From Phycisphaerales bacterium UBA5793 (lineage in GTDB: Bacteria > Planctomycetota > Phycisphaerae > Phycisphaerales > UBA5793): a stretch of 64,000 nucleotides of DNA. Numbering within the stretch: position 1 is the first letter of the stretch; each line of letters starts with the position of its first letter. This document shows positions 33,219 through 42,761 of this stretch, piece by piece. The notes under the pieces are model-generated. The model worked only from the letters and a program-made list of their open reading frames with translations, was not told where the DNA came from and searched no databases. Location: positions 1 to 64,000 of the forward strand of contig DIDT01000032.1 in the NCBI GenBank assembly GCA_002418285.1, given 5' to 3'. The translations under genes and the position numbers were made by a program.

Positions 33219-33716
33219 TTACTGGAGGCCCTCCAGCGCCGCCAACAGCGCCGCCATCTGCTCAGGTGGCGGCATCTCGTGTCCCTTCCGCTCGAGCGCC
33301 ACCAGCAGCGGCTTGGCGGCCTTCACCCGCCCCGTCTGGTATGCCTGCACAATCAGCCCCACCGTGCTCATCGCCTTGATGAAACTCAGCTTCACCTTCT
33401 CCAGAATCGCCTTGCCCTCCAGCAGCGTCATCGGGGCATTCAGGTGAATCGCCAGCATGATCGTCGCCCGGTTGCTGCCCTCCACACGCACCAGCCGCGA
33501 AGGCAGGTCAATTTCGGGGATATCGCTGTGGATCCCCAGCCAGTCCGGCAGGGTCATCCCGTCAGCCCGCACCGCGTTCGCAGCCGCCTCCGCCATCGCC
33601 ACAGAGCCGAACATCTCATTCAGCAGATGTTCGTGCCGAATCGATGCCAGAGCCCGCCAGGTCGACTCCGCGACGACAGCAGGTCCAGAACGGCGTTGAG
33701 ACGGAGAAGAGGTCAC
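33219..33716 (-). CDS. Degenerate PIN-like (DUF3368-type) protein
   Basis: A GTG at 33716 is the most likely start (165 residues). The frame beyond it runs through a terminator hairpin and cannot be the real gene. The pattern AVVAESTWRALASIRHEHLL, then NRATIMLAIHLNAPMTLLE, then STVGLIVQAYQTGRVKAAKP and LVALERKG aligns well with DUF3368/PIN domain proteins. The usual acidic residues are changed (AEST for ADTS, LLEG for LLDD), so ribonuclease activity is doubtful. No antitoxin gene is adjacent. The family call is from memory of the pattern. Confidence 0.6.
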   Translation of the reverse strand: MTSSPSQRRSGPAVVAESTWRALASIRHEHLLNEMFGSVAMAEAAANAVRADGMTLPDWLGIHSDIPEIDLPSRLVRVEGSNRATIMLAIHLNAPMTLLEGKAILEKVKLSFIKAMSTVGLIVQAYQTGRVKAAKPLLVALERKGHEMPPPEQMAALLAALEGLQ

Positions 33717-33792
33717 CTTGCTCTGAGCGTATGCGGCGTCAGGCAGGCGCGCCTTGGTGCCCTTGATGAGCCAGCTGAAGCAATTCAAAAAT

Positions 33793-33826
33793 GACACGCC
33801 CCGGAGCAGCCGCTCCGGGGCGTGTC
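33793..33826 (-). terminator. 15-bp perfect hairpin with T run
   Basis: GACACGCCCCGGAGC and GCTCCGGGGCGTGTC pair over 15 bases around a 4-base loop. On the minus strand the hairpin is followed by ATTTTTG. It is the terminator of the PEP-CTERM-like gene ending at 33869. Confidence 0.92.
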
Positions 33827-33868
33827 TTCCAGAAAGGAGGGTGGGTTGCAAGTCACGCGAAGGACGAA

Positions 33869-34450
33869 TCAGCGTCGGCGGCGTCGCGTCATGGCGAAGC
33901 CACCGAGACTGAGTAGGGCCAAGCTGCCGGGTGCGGGAATGCTCTGGAACGAAACGCGGAACATTGCGTCGTTGTAGTCGCCGTCATAGTTCCGGTAATC
34001 GCGGCGAAGATCTTCAAGCCGGTAGTCGCCACTCTCGGCGTCATAAGCGAAGTTGTATCGATCGCTCTCAACATCCGTGCGGAACAGGTCGTACTTGCTG
34101 CTGGGCGCGACGATCACGTAGGCAAAGTGCAGTGCGCTGCCGGATTCGAATTCACCAAGCAGCGCTACCGTTGAGCCCGAGGTGCTTTCATGGTTGTTGA
34201 AGAGCAACTGGCCGAGATGATTGCCATTCGTGTTCGGCGCCAGGTTGAGGACCGTCCCCTCGGTTCCCCAGCCGAGGAAGTACAACTCCCCGGTGTAGCC
34301 CGCGCTGGAGCCACGGAATTCCAGTGTCGCCGTTGAAAGGCCGCTGGGCGCCGTGACGGGCTGGCCCATGATGATGTCAGCATTCGCGGCGGCCGCAAGG
34401 CCGAACGCGGCGAGGGCAATCGTCGCGACGTTGATCAGGTTTTTGTTCAT
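33869..34450 (-). CDS. Secreted PEP-CTERM-like surface protein
   Basis: The start at 34450 has GGGAG upstream. The 193-residue protein has a signal peptide (MNKNLINVATIALAAFGLAA, then AANA), and a beta-rich domain with several YRNYDGDYNDAMF-type acidic stretches near the end. The C-terminal segment is IPAPGSLALLSLGGFAMT and RRRRR. This matches the PEP-CTERM (here PAP) exosortase-sorting architecture. It is likely exported and processed at the cell surface. A strong terminator follows. Confidence 0.85.
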   Translation of the reverse strand: MNKNLINVATIALAAFGLAAAANADIIMGQPVTAPSGLSTATLEFRGSSAGYTGELYFLGWGTEGTVLNLAPNTNGNHLGQLLFNNHESTSGSTVALLGEFESGSALHFAYVIVAPSSKYDLFRTDVESDRYNFAYDAESGDYRLEDLRRDYRNYDGDYNDAMFRVSFQSIPAPGSLALLSLGGFAMTRRRRR

Positions 34451-34694
34451 CTCGGGCTCCCTTCCCTGGATCGAACTGGTTTGCAAGTTATCCGGCGCTG
34501 CGGTCCATCCGCTCTGGTGCTCAAGTCTCCAATTCACGCGCCTCCGTTGCCAGCAGGCAGATGAGCAACTTCCGTGCGATCGCCGCCCATTGCGGTTTCG
34601 GCAAACGCGGCAAACCCGCAGCTTCTCGGACCATGCTGTTTCGCACGGCAATGCCACGCTCCGAGGCATGCCGAATCGTTCCTAGAATCCGCGC

Positions 34695-35780
34695 ATGTCC
34701 GATCTCGCCCGATATCACCGCCAGATGCTGCTGCCCCAGATCGGGCCCGACGGCCAGAAACGACTCGCCGCTTCCCATGCCGCCGTCATCGGCTGTGGCG
34801 CTCTGGGAGCCTGCCTGGCGGACATGCTCGCTCGTGCCGGCGTCGGCCGCCTGACCCTGATTGATCGCGATCTCATCGAACTGACCAACCTGCAGCGCCA
34901 GGTCCTCTATGACGAACAGGATCTGGCCGACGGCCTGCCCAAGGCCGAAGCGGCGAGGCGACGGCTGTCGCGCGTCAATTCCACGATCCGGATCGATGCC
35001 GTCGTCGATGATGTGAATCCTTCCAACGTTGAGCGACTCACGTCCAACGCAGATGTCATCGTCGATGGACTCGACAACTTCGAGACCCGCTACCTGCTCA
35101 ACGATGTCTCGGTGAAACACGGCATCCCGTACGTCTATGGCGGCGCGGTCGCCACACACGGAATGACGGCCACGTTCTTGCCGCACGCCTCGCCGGCCGG
35201 CCGCCCATCGCGGGATTGGGACGCACACGCCGGGCCCTGCCTGCGCTGTGTATTCGACGCCGCGCCTCCCGCTGGGGCCAGTCAGACTTGTGACACCGCC
35301 GGCGTGCTCGGCCCAATGGTCGGCATCATTGCCAACTGGCAGGCGGTTGAGGCAATCAAAATCCTGGCAGGGCGCTACGACGCCGTCAGTCACGATCTTA
35401 CGACCATCGACGTCTGGCGCGGCGAACATCAGCGACTCAACATCAACGGCGCCTACCAGCCTGGGCAATGTGCCTGCTGTGGCCAGGGACGGTTCGAACA
35501 TCTTGCCGGCGAGTTCAGCGGCGCCACCGCGTCGCTCTGCGGACGCGAGGCCGTGCAGATTATGCCGCGCGCCGCGGCGGCGACCGACCTTGCCTCCCTC
35601 GCAACGCGACTGAAGTCGCACGGCCACGTCGAGTGGAATCGCTACCTGCTTCGCGCCCAACTGAACGACGCTTTCGGACCAATCGAATTGACCGTGTTTC
35701 CCAATGGTCGAGCGATTATCAAGGGCACGAGTCGCCCCGACATTGCGAGGGGAATCTACGCGAAATACCTGGGCGCGTGA
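34695..35780 (+). CDS. ThiF/MoeB-family adenylyltransferase
   Basis: The 361-residue protein has the E1-like nucleotide-binding motif VIGCGALGACLADMLARAGV, then LIDRDLIELTNLQRQVLY, and a zinc-binding CLRC with CACC. The catalytic cysteine region is SQTCDTAGVLGPM. Residues after about 280 form a C-terminal rhodanese-like or sulfur-carrier-like extension (VFPNGRAIIKGTSRPDIAR). It adenylates a ubiquitin-like sulfur-carrier protein for molybdopterin or thiamine synthesis. Neither carrier gene is in the window. Confidence 0.88.
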   Translation: MSDLARYHRQMLLPQIGPDGQKRLAASHAAVIGCGALGACLADMLARAGVGRLTLIDRDLIELTNLQRQVLYDEQDLADGLPKAEAARRRLSRVNSTIRIDAVVDDVNPSNVERLTSNADVIVDGLDNFETRYLLNDVSVKHGIPYVYGGAVATHGMTATFLPHASPAGRPSRDWDAHAGPCLRCVFDAAPPAGASQTCDTAGVLGPMVGIIANWQAVEAIKILAGRYDAVSHDLTTIDVWRGEHQRLNINGAYQPGQCACCGQGRFEHLAGEFSGATASLCGREAVQIMPRAAAATDLASLATRLKSHGHVEWNRYLLRAQLNDAFGPIELTVFPNGRAIIKGTSRPDIARGIYAKYLGA

Positions 35781-35873
35781 GTCCGGCGGCGGTTCCCACC
35801 GCCGCGCTAAACTCTCCTGCGTCGCCGCCACGTGGTGACTTCCGTTGCATCCCTCTCTCAGGAGTGAGACACG

Positions 35874-36377
35874 ATGACCACTTCCGCACAGTTCCTGGCC
35901 AACAACCTCCGCATCGCGCTCGGATACGCCGACGGTCTGGCCAAAGACATCCCCGCCGACAAGTTCGCCTTTCGGCCCCATCCCACGATCAACCATCCCG
36001 CATGGTGCTTCGGTCACCTGGCGCTCTATCCCGATCGCGCACTTGGGCCGTTGCTTGGCCGCACGGATTTGGCCCAGCCCAACGAGCGGTTCATTCCGCT
36101 TTTCGAGCCCGGCAGCAAGTGTCTCGATGACGCGTCGATCTATCCCGGCAAGGATGAGATCATGAAGCAGCTGCGCGATCGCCACGTCGTGATGCTTGAG
36201 TATCTCGAAACCGTGGACGATGAAGTGATGCAGCGACCGACCACCCAGGAGCGATACGCCGCCCGCTTTCCACAGATCGGCCACGCTCTCCACTTCCTCT
36301 TTGCCAACCACGTCATGATGCACCTCGGCCAGGTCTCGTCCTGGCGAAGGTGCATCGGTTTGCCGTCAGTGATGTGA
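35874..36377 (+). CDS. DinB-superfamily protein
   Basis: The product is 167 residues of mostly helices. The pattern FRPHPTINHPAWCFGHLALY supplies one histidine, and FLFANHVMMHLGQVSSWRR supplies the other histidines of the DinB metal site. The start ATG at 35874 is preceded by a CAGGAG ribosome site. Proteins of this family bind a divalent metal and are often thiol transferases. The gene is independent of its neighbours and converges with the LysM gene. Confidence 0.85.
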   Translation: MTTSAQFLANNLRIALGYADGLAKDIPADKFAFRPHPTINHPAWCFGHLALYPDRALGPLLGRTDLAQPNERFIPLFEPGSKCLDDASIYPGKDEIMKQLRDRHVVMLEYLETVDDEVMQRPTTQERYAARFPQIGHALHFLFANHVMMHLGQVSSWRRCIGLPSVM

Positions 36378-36401
36378 AAAGCGGCCAGCGAAGTTTGGAA
36401 A

Positions 36402-37121
36402 TCAATCCGCCGGCTTCTGGTACGGCGGGATCACCAGCTCCATGCCCAGTTGGAGGTCGCTGCTGTTGCCAAGCACATCCTTGTTCGCCTCGGAAATGAG
36501 CTTGTAGAGTGATCCATTGCCGTAGAACTTCGCCGCAATCTTCCACAGGCTGTCGTCCTGAACGACGACGTACTTTGTGCTGCGCGTCAGGCGGCGCAAT
36601 TCGTCCAGCGGAATGTTGTCGAGCTTCGCCTCTTTGGGCGGCAGGCGTAGATTCTGCCCAGCCTTGAGTTTCAGTGGGTCAACCAGCGGATTCTCATGCG
36701 CAATCAGCACCCACTTGGACTTGCTGCCAAACCACTCGGCGGCGATTGACTCCATCGTGTCACCACGATGCACCGTGTACGGTGTCGTTGGCGGGGGCGG
36801 TGGGATGACTTGCGTGTTTCCGGTGTTTCCGGAGTTTTCGGAGTTTTCGGGGCGCTGGTTGGCGTGTGTGTTGCCGGGTTCTGCCTCGTGGTCGTTGTCG
36901 ACCGGAGCAGGTTCGCTCCCTTTGCCCACAGGCGGTGTGTCGTCGATCACCGGCGGCTGATCGTCGGGGTTTGAGCCGACACTGTCTGTCTCGAGGATGT
37001 TCAGGCCATTGGTCGGCTCGCCCTCATCGTTGGCGATGGGGGAGAAAAGCAGGTAGTACATCACCACCCACCCGGCGAGCAGCAGCAGCAGCAGGATACC
37101 GATGCGGCTGGTTCCGGTCAT
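36402..37121 (-). CDS. Membrane-anchored protein with two LysM domains
   Basis: The 239-residue protein has a single membrane anchor (about 7-26), then a low-complexity linker rich in Asp, Asn, Gly and Pro (about 30-112). Two LysM domains follow: YTVHRGDTMESIAAEWFGSK (about 114-160), and YVVVQDDSLWKIAAKFYGNG to the end (about 183-232). LysM domains bind N-acetylglucosamine-containing glycans such as peptidoglycan. It probably tethers the envelope to the wall. It is downstream of secDF by 82 bases but not necessarily cotranscribed. Confidence 0.88.
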   Translation of the reverse strand: MTGTSRIGILLLLLLAGWVVMYYLLFSPIANDEGEPTNGLNILETDSVGSNPDDQPPVIDDTPPVGKGSEPAPVDNDHEAEPGNTHANQRPENSENSGNTGNTQVIPPPPPTTPYTVHRGDTMESIAAEWFGSKSKWVLIAHENPLVDPLKLKAGQNLRLPPKEAKLDNIPLDELRRLTRSTKYVVVQDDSLWKIAAKFYGNGSLYKLISEANKDVLGNSSDLQLGMELVIPPYQKPAD

Positions 37122-37203
37122 AATGGGTCCTCCACGGCCACGTTGACGCCCGCCGAGCCTGAATCAACCCGGCATCTTGATCATATCGGCATGGAGCCGT
37201 GCA

Positions 37204-40200
37204 TCACGTTCGCGCCAATCCTCCGTCCGTGGCCGCGGGCCGCTTGCGGTGCGTGAGCACCATCGGCGAGGCCACACCGATCGAACTGTACGTACCGACC
37301 ATGATGCCGCAGAGCATGGCGAACGCGAACGGCCGGATGCCCGTGCCGCCCTCGAAGTACATGATCACCAGCGCCAGCAAGGTCGTGCCCGATGTGAGCA
37401 ACGTTCGGCTCATGGTCGAGTTGATCGACTTGTTCACCACTTCCGCCGTTGCCAGCGTCAGCTTGCCGCGATTCTCGCGAATGCGGTCCATCACGATGAT
37501 CGTGTCATTGAGCGAGTAGCCGATGATTGTGAGCAGTGCCGCGATGACCCCCATGTCAATCTTGAACGGCTCAATCAACATGATCCGCCCGAAGGCCGTG
37601 TTGTAGAGGTAGTGAGTCACCGCCAGCAATCCCAGCGTGACGCACACGTCGTGCACCAGTGCGACCACCGCCGCAGCCGAGTATCTGAACGAACCGAACC
37701 GCACCCAGATGTACGCCAGAATGCCCATCAGGCTCAGTCCGATCGACACCACCGCCGTTGCGCGGAACTGCTCCGCCACCGTCGGCGAGATCGTCGTAAT
37801 CTGATCGAGCGTCGGTGGCTCGGTCAGCGCGCTGCGGACGAGATTCCACTCCCGGTCCGCGACGAGAGTCTTCCAGAGATCGGGGTTGTCGAACCAGTTC
37901 ACGCCCGAAATGCTGCCATCCACGACGACCACGGCGTCCGAGTACAGCGCCGGTCCATCGATCGGCGAGCTTGGATCGCGCGTGACGCCGATGACGGTTG
38001 ACTGTCGCCCAAGGAGATTCTCAAACTCCGGACTGCGACGCTTGGAATCGACGCGCTTCCGGATTTCCTCGATGGAGAGCGATGGCTTGATGTCGTCCAG
38101 AACAATCGCCACGCCTCCGAGATAGCGCCGCACGTTCGTGCGGACCGAGCCCTTGTTGATGTTCTCGCCCAGCGTGTCATTCGTGATCGGATAGATCGGC
38201 GGATTCTCATCCGCCTTCAGATCCGAACCTTGGAACTGAACGATGCGGGGGATATCGAGAATGTCACCGAACGATTCGACGATCGTCTTTTCGACCACGT
38301 TCTGGTCGTAGAGAGTCGTCTTGATGATGAATGCCGAGCCGCTGAAGCCTTCGCCTTCAACTTCATCCGCGTGGAGATTGAAGACGTTTACGCCCAACAG
38401 CGCCCGCTGCTGCGCCGAGTCGATTTCACCCGCGGCGACAGCGCGTTCGGCGTAGCTCTTGATCCGCTGCTCAACCTCAGCGCGCGGGATCTTGATCGGG
38501 TTGCCATTCTCATCGTTCCGGAACGAGAAGGTAACCGTAGTGCCGCCGAGAAACTCGGTGTCGAGCATTTCGCGCCACGTGCCATAGGTGAGTGCGAGGC
38601 CGCCCAACACGAAAACCGCACTGATGAGATAGCAGTACTTACGCAGCCCCACCCAGTTGATGTTCGGGTGAAGTGCTCGCCCCAGCGCCTTCCAGAGCAT
38701 GGGGAGCATGCTCAGGCGGCGCATGGTGCCGGTGGCAATGCCGATGTCGAAGATGGCCCGCGTGATGAACAACGCGGTAAACAGCGTCGACACCACGCCG
38801 ATGCCCAACGTGATCGCAAAACCCTTGACGTCCGCCGAAGCGGTGAAGCCCAGCACGAAGCAGACGATGAGGTTCGTGACGTTGCCGTCCACGATACTGC
38901 TCATGGCCTTCTCGTAGCCCAGGCGCACCGCCGTCTTCATGTCGGCGCCGCCCTCCATCTCCTCGCGGATGCGCTCATAGATGAGCACGTTCGCGTCCAC
39001 CGCCATGCCGAACGTCAGTACGATGCCCGCGATGCCCGGCATGGTGAACGCGGCCTGGTTCACCGCCATGGCGCCGAGGATGAACAGGCCGTTGAGCGCC
39101 AGCGCCACGTCGGCGATCGCGCCGCAGGCGAAGTAGTAGAAGATCATGAAGATTGCGACGACGACGAACGAGAGCACGCCAGCTTCCAGGCCTCGCTTCA
39201 GATTGTCCAGACCCAGTTTGGGGCCGACGGTATTCTGCGCGATCGGAACCTCGGTCAGCTGGGCCTGCAGTGATCCTGCGTTGAGAACCTTGAGGAGATA
39301 CTCGATCTCCTGGTTCGAGAAGTTGCCGGTGATCTCGCCCTGGTCGCTGATTCGTCCCTGGATCGTTGGGGCCGAGAAAATGCGGTCGTCGAGCACAATC
39401 GCCATCTGGCGTTGGAGGTTGCCGCTTGTCAGTTGCGCAAACAGCCTCGCGCCGGCGACGTCGAGCCGGAACGACACGGCGGGGCGGCCGCGACGATCCA
39501 TCGATCGCGTGGCCCCGGTGAGTTTCCACGGACCGCTGGTCTCGCTGAGTGAGCGATCGGGCGTCTGGTAGAGCAGGATGTAAACGACGCCGTCAAATTC
39601 TTCAGCCACATAGCCGCGGGCCGAGAAGAAGCCCGCCGGATCGCTCCGCAGGAAGTTTCGTTCGCGCTCATCGCTCGCCCAGCCTTCCAGGTTGTCAACG
39701 GGGAACCATCGCACCAATTCCGACGAGCGGCTGCTCGACGGACCGCGATCGCGCAATTCTTCGCGCAGTTGTTGGAACGGAAGTGGATCCGAATTCTGCG
39801 CCGTGATGCGGAAGGACAGCACACCGGCGCCCCGCAACAGCGCGATCAGGTCCTTCGGATCGTCGTAGCCGCGCGCCCGGCTCCGGTATGCGTCGTACAA
39901 CTCGACCGCCTCGTCGATCTGGTCGGCCAGAACCGGGAAGCGCGTCTTCAGACGCTCCACAGCCTCATCACGCACGCTCGGGCCGGCGACGTCTTTGTCG
40001 GTCGCCGCATCGTGCACCATGCGCGGAGCCTTGTCCAGACCGAGAATGCGGCGGACTTCTTCAACATTAATGCTGGTATTGAGGATGGTCTCTCGCGCCT
40101 GTTCAAACGCGCTGTCGGCTTCAACTGCGGCGCGTTCGATCGGTTCCAGGCGGATCTGCCACAGGGCCTTGATCCGGGCCGACTCATCAATCAACTCGAG

Positions 40201-40965
40201 ATGACGTTTGCTGGCCTCGAGGTAGCTGGCGATCGCAGCCCGGGCCGCGACTGCATCCGGAGCCGCCGCAACCAGCTCGTCGACCTTGGTCTGCATCTCC
40301 GTCGGATCCTCAGTACTGGCGATCGCCGGGAGCTTGATGCCATCGACACCCACCTGCTCAGCTGCATTAAGGGCTTCGTTCACCACGACCACGGCCGCAT
40401 CGACTGCATCGTCGGCCATCTTGCGCGCCGCTCGGGCTTGCTCATCAAGAGGCTTGTAGTCCGCCTCGAGCTTCTGAACCCGGTCGTAGGCGGCGATCGC
40501 GTCGGCAAAAAGGGTCTCGCGCTCGGGCACCGCTTCCGACAGCGCCTTGACGCGCGCCTCGCGCTCGGCTCCGCTGAGTCGGAAAACCTCATCCAGCTCG
40601 TATGGTTCGATCGCCGACGCCGCCATCGCATCAAGGTGTGCGTCAAGCTTCTGCCTGGCTTCCTTGACCTCCGGCGAAGGCAGCGGCATCGAGATTTCGA
40701 TCTGGTTCGTGCCCAGCGCCTCGATGCTGATGTCGTAGATGCCCTTGGGATCGATGCGATCACGGATGACCGAGATCATCTGGGTCACCTGCGGCGCCGT
40801 GGGCTGGCGGCCGGTCTTCGCGTCCGGCTTGATGCCATAGAGGATGGTCACCCCACCCGCAAGGTCCTTGCCGAGTTTCAACTTCTCGCGCGGAGGATAA
40901 ATCGCGTTGGTGGCCAGCAGGGCGATTACGACGACGACGAGAATCTTCCACAAGTGAGTTCGCAT
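37204..40965 (-). CDS. secDF: Fused SecD-SecF protein translocase subunit
   Basis: The 1253-residue protein contains SecD (N-terminal half) and SecF (C-terminal half) in one chain. SecD is seen in DLAGGVTILYG, and in the second half of the periplasmic domain followed by FVVVAIFMIFYYFACGAIAD. SecF is seen in LGGTTVTFSFR and VRFGSFRYSAAAVVALVHDV. The family pulls exported proteins across the membrane using the proton gradient. Compared with separate E. coli SecD (615) plus SecF (323), there are about 300 extra residues. Most lie at about 97-376, a helical, alanine/glutamate-rich insertion after the first part of the SecD periplasmic domain. yajC and tgt lie upstream. Confidence 0.95.
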   Translation of the reverse strand: MRTHLWKILVVVVIALLATNAIYPPREKLKLGKDLAGGVTILYGIKPDAKTGRQPTAPQVTQMISVIRDRIDPKGIYDISIEALGTNQIEISMPLPSPEVKEARQKLDAHLDAMAASAIEPYELDEVFRLSGAEREARVKALSEAVPERETLFADAIAAYDRVQKLEADYKPLDEQARAARKMADDAVDAAVVVVNEALNAAEQVGVDGIKLPAIASTEDPTEMQTKVDELVAAAPDAVAARAAIASYLEASKRHLELIDESARIKALWQIRLEPIERAAVEADSAFEQARETILNTSINVEEVRRILGLDKAPRMVHDAATDKDVAGPSVRDEAVERLKTRFPVLADQIDEAVELYDAYRSRARGYDDPKDLIALLRGAGVLSFRITAQNSDPLPFQQLREELRDRGPSSSRSSELVRWFPVDNLEGWASDERERNFLRSDPAGFFSARGYVAEEFDGVVYILLYQTPDRSLSETSGPWKLTGATRSMDRRGRPAVSFRLDVAGARLFAQLTSGNLQRQMAIVLDDRIFSAPTIQGRISDQGEITGNFSNQEIEYLLKVLNAGSLQAQLTEVPIAQNTVGPKLGLDNLKRGLEAGVLSFVVVAIFMIFYYFACGAIADVALALNGLFILGAMAVNQAAFTMPGIAGIVLTFGMAVDANVLIYERIREEMEGGADMKTAVRLGYEKAMSSIVDGNVTNLIVCFVLGFTASADVKGFAITLGIGVVSTLFTALFITRAIFDIGIATGTMRRLSMLPMLWKALGRALHPNINWVGLRKYCYLISAVFVLGGLALTYGTWREMLDTEFLGGTTVTFSFRNDENGNPIKIPRAEVEQRIKSYAERAVAAGEIDSAQQRALLGVNVFNLHADEVEGEGFSGSAFIIKTTLYDQNVVEKTIVESFGDILDIPRIVQFQGSDLKADENPPIYPITNDTLGENINKGSVRTNVRRYLGGVAIVLDDIKPSLSIEEIRKRVDSKRRSPEFENLLGRQSTVIGVTRDPSSPIDGPALYSDAVVVVDGSISGVNWFDNPDLWKTLVADREWNLVRSALTEPPTLDQITTISPTVAEQFRATAVVSIGLSLMGILAYIWVRFGSFRYSAAAVVALVHDVCVTLGLLAVTHYLYNTAFGRIMLIEPFKIDMGVIAALLTIIGYSLNDTIIVMDRIRENRGKLTLATAEVVNKSINSTMSRTLLTSGTTLLALVIMYFEGGTGIRPFAFAMLCGIMVGTYSSIGVASPMVLTHRKRPAATDGGLART

Positions 40966-41104
40966 AGGACCTTGTTCCGAAACAAAACGGCCGACCGATC
41001 ATGTCTTCTGGCGGTCGACCTGTGAAGATCGGCTTGTGTCAAGCCGCTGGTGATTCGCAGTGATGCGGTTGGCGGCGCGGGCCGCTCATCGCTTCACGAA
41101 AGTT

Positions 41105-41545
41105 CTACTTGCTTGTTGCTTCGTCGCCATCGCCCTCGGAGAGCACCTGCTGAACCGCAGACTTGGCGAATCGCATCTTGATGTTGTTGGCTTCATCCAC
41201 CTTGAGAACGACTTCGGAGTCCTTGATCTCGACAACCGAGCCGATCAGTCCGCCGATCGTCTGCACCCGATCGTGACGCTTGAGCGAGCCGAGCATCGAC
41301 TCCCGCTTCTTCTTTTCCTTGCGCTGCGCAGAACTGCTCGTCCAGATCATGAACACCATGATGAGCAGCAGGGGGATGAAGATATAGAAGCTGCCCAGTG
41401 GGTTCGTTGGCGTCGGCGTACCCGCGCCGCCCGTTCCCGGGGCGACCGTGCCGGTGTCGCCTTCATCTGTCGGCGTCTGGGACGGAGCGCCGACGCTCGG
41501 ATTGTCCGCCTGCCCGATGAACAGGCTCGTCAATTGAAGGTCCAT
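41105..41545 (-). CDS. yajC: Preprotein translocase subunit YajC
   Basis: The start at 41545 gives 146 residues. A proline/threonine/glycine-rich N-terminal segment precedes a single membrane helix (SFYIFIPLLLIMVFMIW). The YajC signature follows: RESMLGSLKRHDRVQTIGGL, then GSVVEIKDSEVVLKVDEANN. YajC associates with SecDF. Its place between tgt and secDF is the conserved bacterial order. The N-terminal extension of about 50 residues is longer than in E. coli (110 residues). Confidence 0.92.
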   Translation of the reverse strand: MDLQLTSLFIGQADNPSVGAPSQTPTDEGDTGTVAPGTGGAGTPTPTNPLGSFYIFIPLLLIMVFMIWTSSSAQRKEKKKRESMLGSLKRHDRVQTIGGLIGSVVEIKDSEVVLKVDEANNIKMRFAKSAVQQVLSEGDGDEATSK

Positions 41546-41599
41546 GGTGTTCCGTCCATCCGGCGAATCAACGCCTTTCGTTCCAGTGAGTTGCAATCA

Positions 41600-42757
41600 T
41601 CAGGCGTCGTCGGCCACAGCGACTCGGGCGCCGCCCAGCACCGGCCAGTTGGCCAAAAGCCGAGCCCAGTCATCATCCACCACGGCTTGGCGAAGCTCCG
41701 CCATCAGCCGTTGAAAGTGGGCTATGTTATGCAGGCTGACGAGGATTGGACCAAGCATCTCCTCCGCGAGGAACAGATGCCTCAGGTACCCCCGGCTGAA
41801 ACCACCCCCGCACGCGGGGCAGTCGCACCCTGCCTCGATGGGCCATTCCGACCGGGCATGGCACGCATTTCGCAGTCGAACCGGCCCGCTCCGGGTGAAT
41901 GCGTTTGCGTTCCGCCCGTTGCGCGTCGGCAGAACGCAATCAAACATGTCCACGCCGGCCCGAACCGCCATTAGCAGGTCCCACTCGTATCCCACCCCCA
42001 TCAGGTACCGGGGTCGCTCCGCTGGCAGCAGGGGGGCGGTGTGCTCGACGATCCGACGAATATCCTCCGTCCCCTCGCCGACCGCCACGCCTCCGATTGC
42101 GTAGCCCGGTAACTCAATCGAGCAGACCTGCTCGACGCAGCGCGTACGACGCTCCAGATCCGTGCCTCCCTGAACGATGCCGAACAGCGCCTGCTCGTCG
42201 GGGCGCCGATGCGCCGCCACGCAGCGATCGAGCCAGCGCGCCGTGCGATCCATCGCAAGATCCAGTCGCGCGGCCTGCTCGGTGTCGAGGGCGCCGGTCG
42301 CTGGCGGGCAATCATCAAACGCCATGATGATGTCCGCGCCCAGTTCATTTTGAACCTGCATCGATCGCTCCGGCGTCAGTTCGATCGGGGAGCCGTCGAT
42401 GATCGACTTGAACACCACGCCGTTATCATTGATCTTGTTGATGTCCGACATCGAGAAGACCTGGTACCCGCCACTGTCCGTGAGGATCGGTCTGTCCCAC
42501 TGCATGAAGCGATGCAACCCGCCAAAGTGGGCCACTGTCTCACTTCCCGGACGCAGCATCAGGTGATAGGTGTTGCCGAGAATAACCTGCGCCCCGGTTC
42601 GCTTCACGAGTTCGGGCAGCAGACCTTTGACCGACGCCTTTGTGCCCACGGGCATGAACGCCGGCGTGTCGAACCAGCCGTGCGGCGTGTGTACGACTCC
42701 GACTCTGGCGTTGCAGGATGTGGATTGACACGTGATCTCAAATCGCAGCGCCGCCAC
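41600..42757 (-). CDS. tgt: Queuine tRNA-ribosyltransferase
   Basis: A GTG start at 42757 gives 385 residues. Key motifs are DSGGYQVFSM (catalytic aspartate and substrate pocket), FGIVQGGTD, and FDCVLPTRNGRNANAF with its nucleophile aspartate. The zinc site is CDCPACGGGFSRGYLRHLF and HNIAH. Tgt swaps guanine 34 for preQ1 in tRNAs with GUN anticodons. It stands upstream of yajC and secDF, the standard cluster, and follows the rhomboid gene by 4 bases. Confidence 0.96.
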   Translation of the reverse strand: MAALRFEITCQSTSCNARVGVVHTPHGWFDTPAFMPVGTKASVKGLLPELVKRTGAQVILGNTYHLMLRPGSETVAHFGGLHRFMQWDRPILTDSGGYQVFSMSDINKINDNGVVFKSIIDGSPIELTPERSMQVQNELGADIIMAFDDCPPATGALDTEQAARLDLAMDRTARWLDRCVAAHRRPDEQALFGIVQGGTDLERRTRCVEQVCSIELPGYAIGGVAVGEGTEDIRRIVEHTAPLLPAERPRYLMGVGYEWDLLMAVRAGVDMFDCVLPTRNGRNANAFTRSGPVRLRNACHARSEWPIEAGCDCPACGGGFSRGYLRHLFLAEEMLGPILVSLHNIAHFQRLMAELRQAVVDDDWARLLANWPVLGGARVAVADDA

Positions 42758-42761
42758 CGTG

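Noticed and set aside
38230..39273. A 347-codon plus-strand frame opposite secDF
   Set aside because: It is antisense to conserved SecDF coding sequence and of histidine/arginine-rich shadow type.
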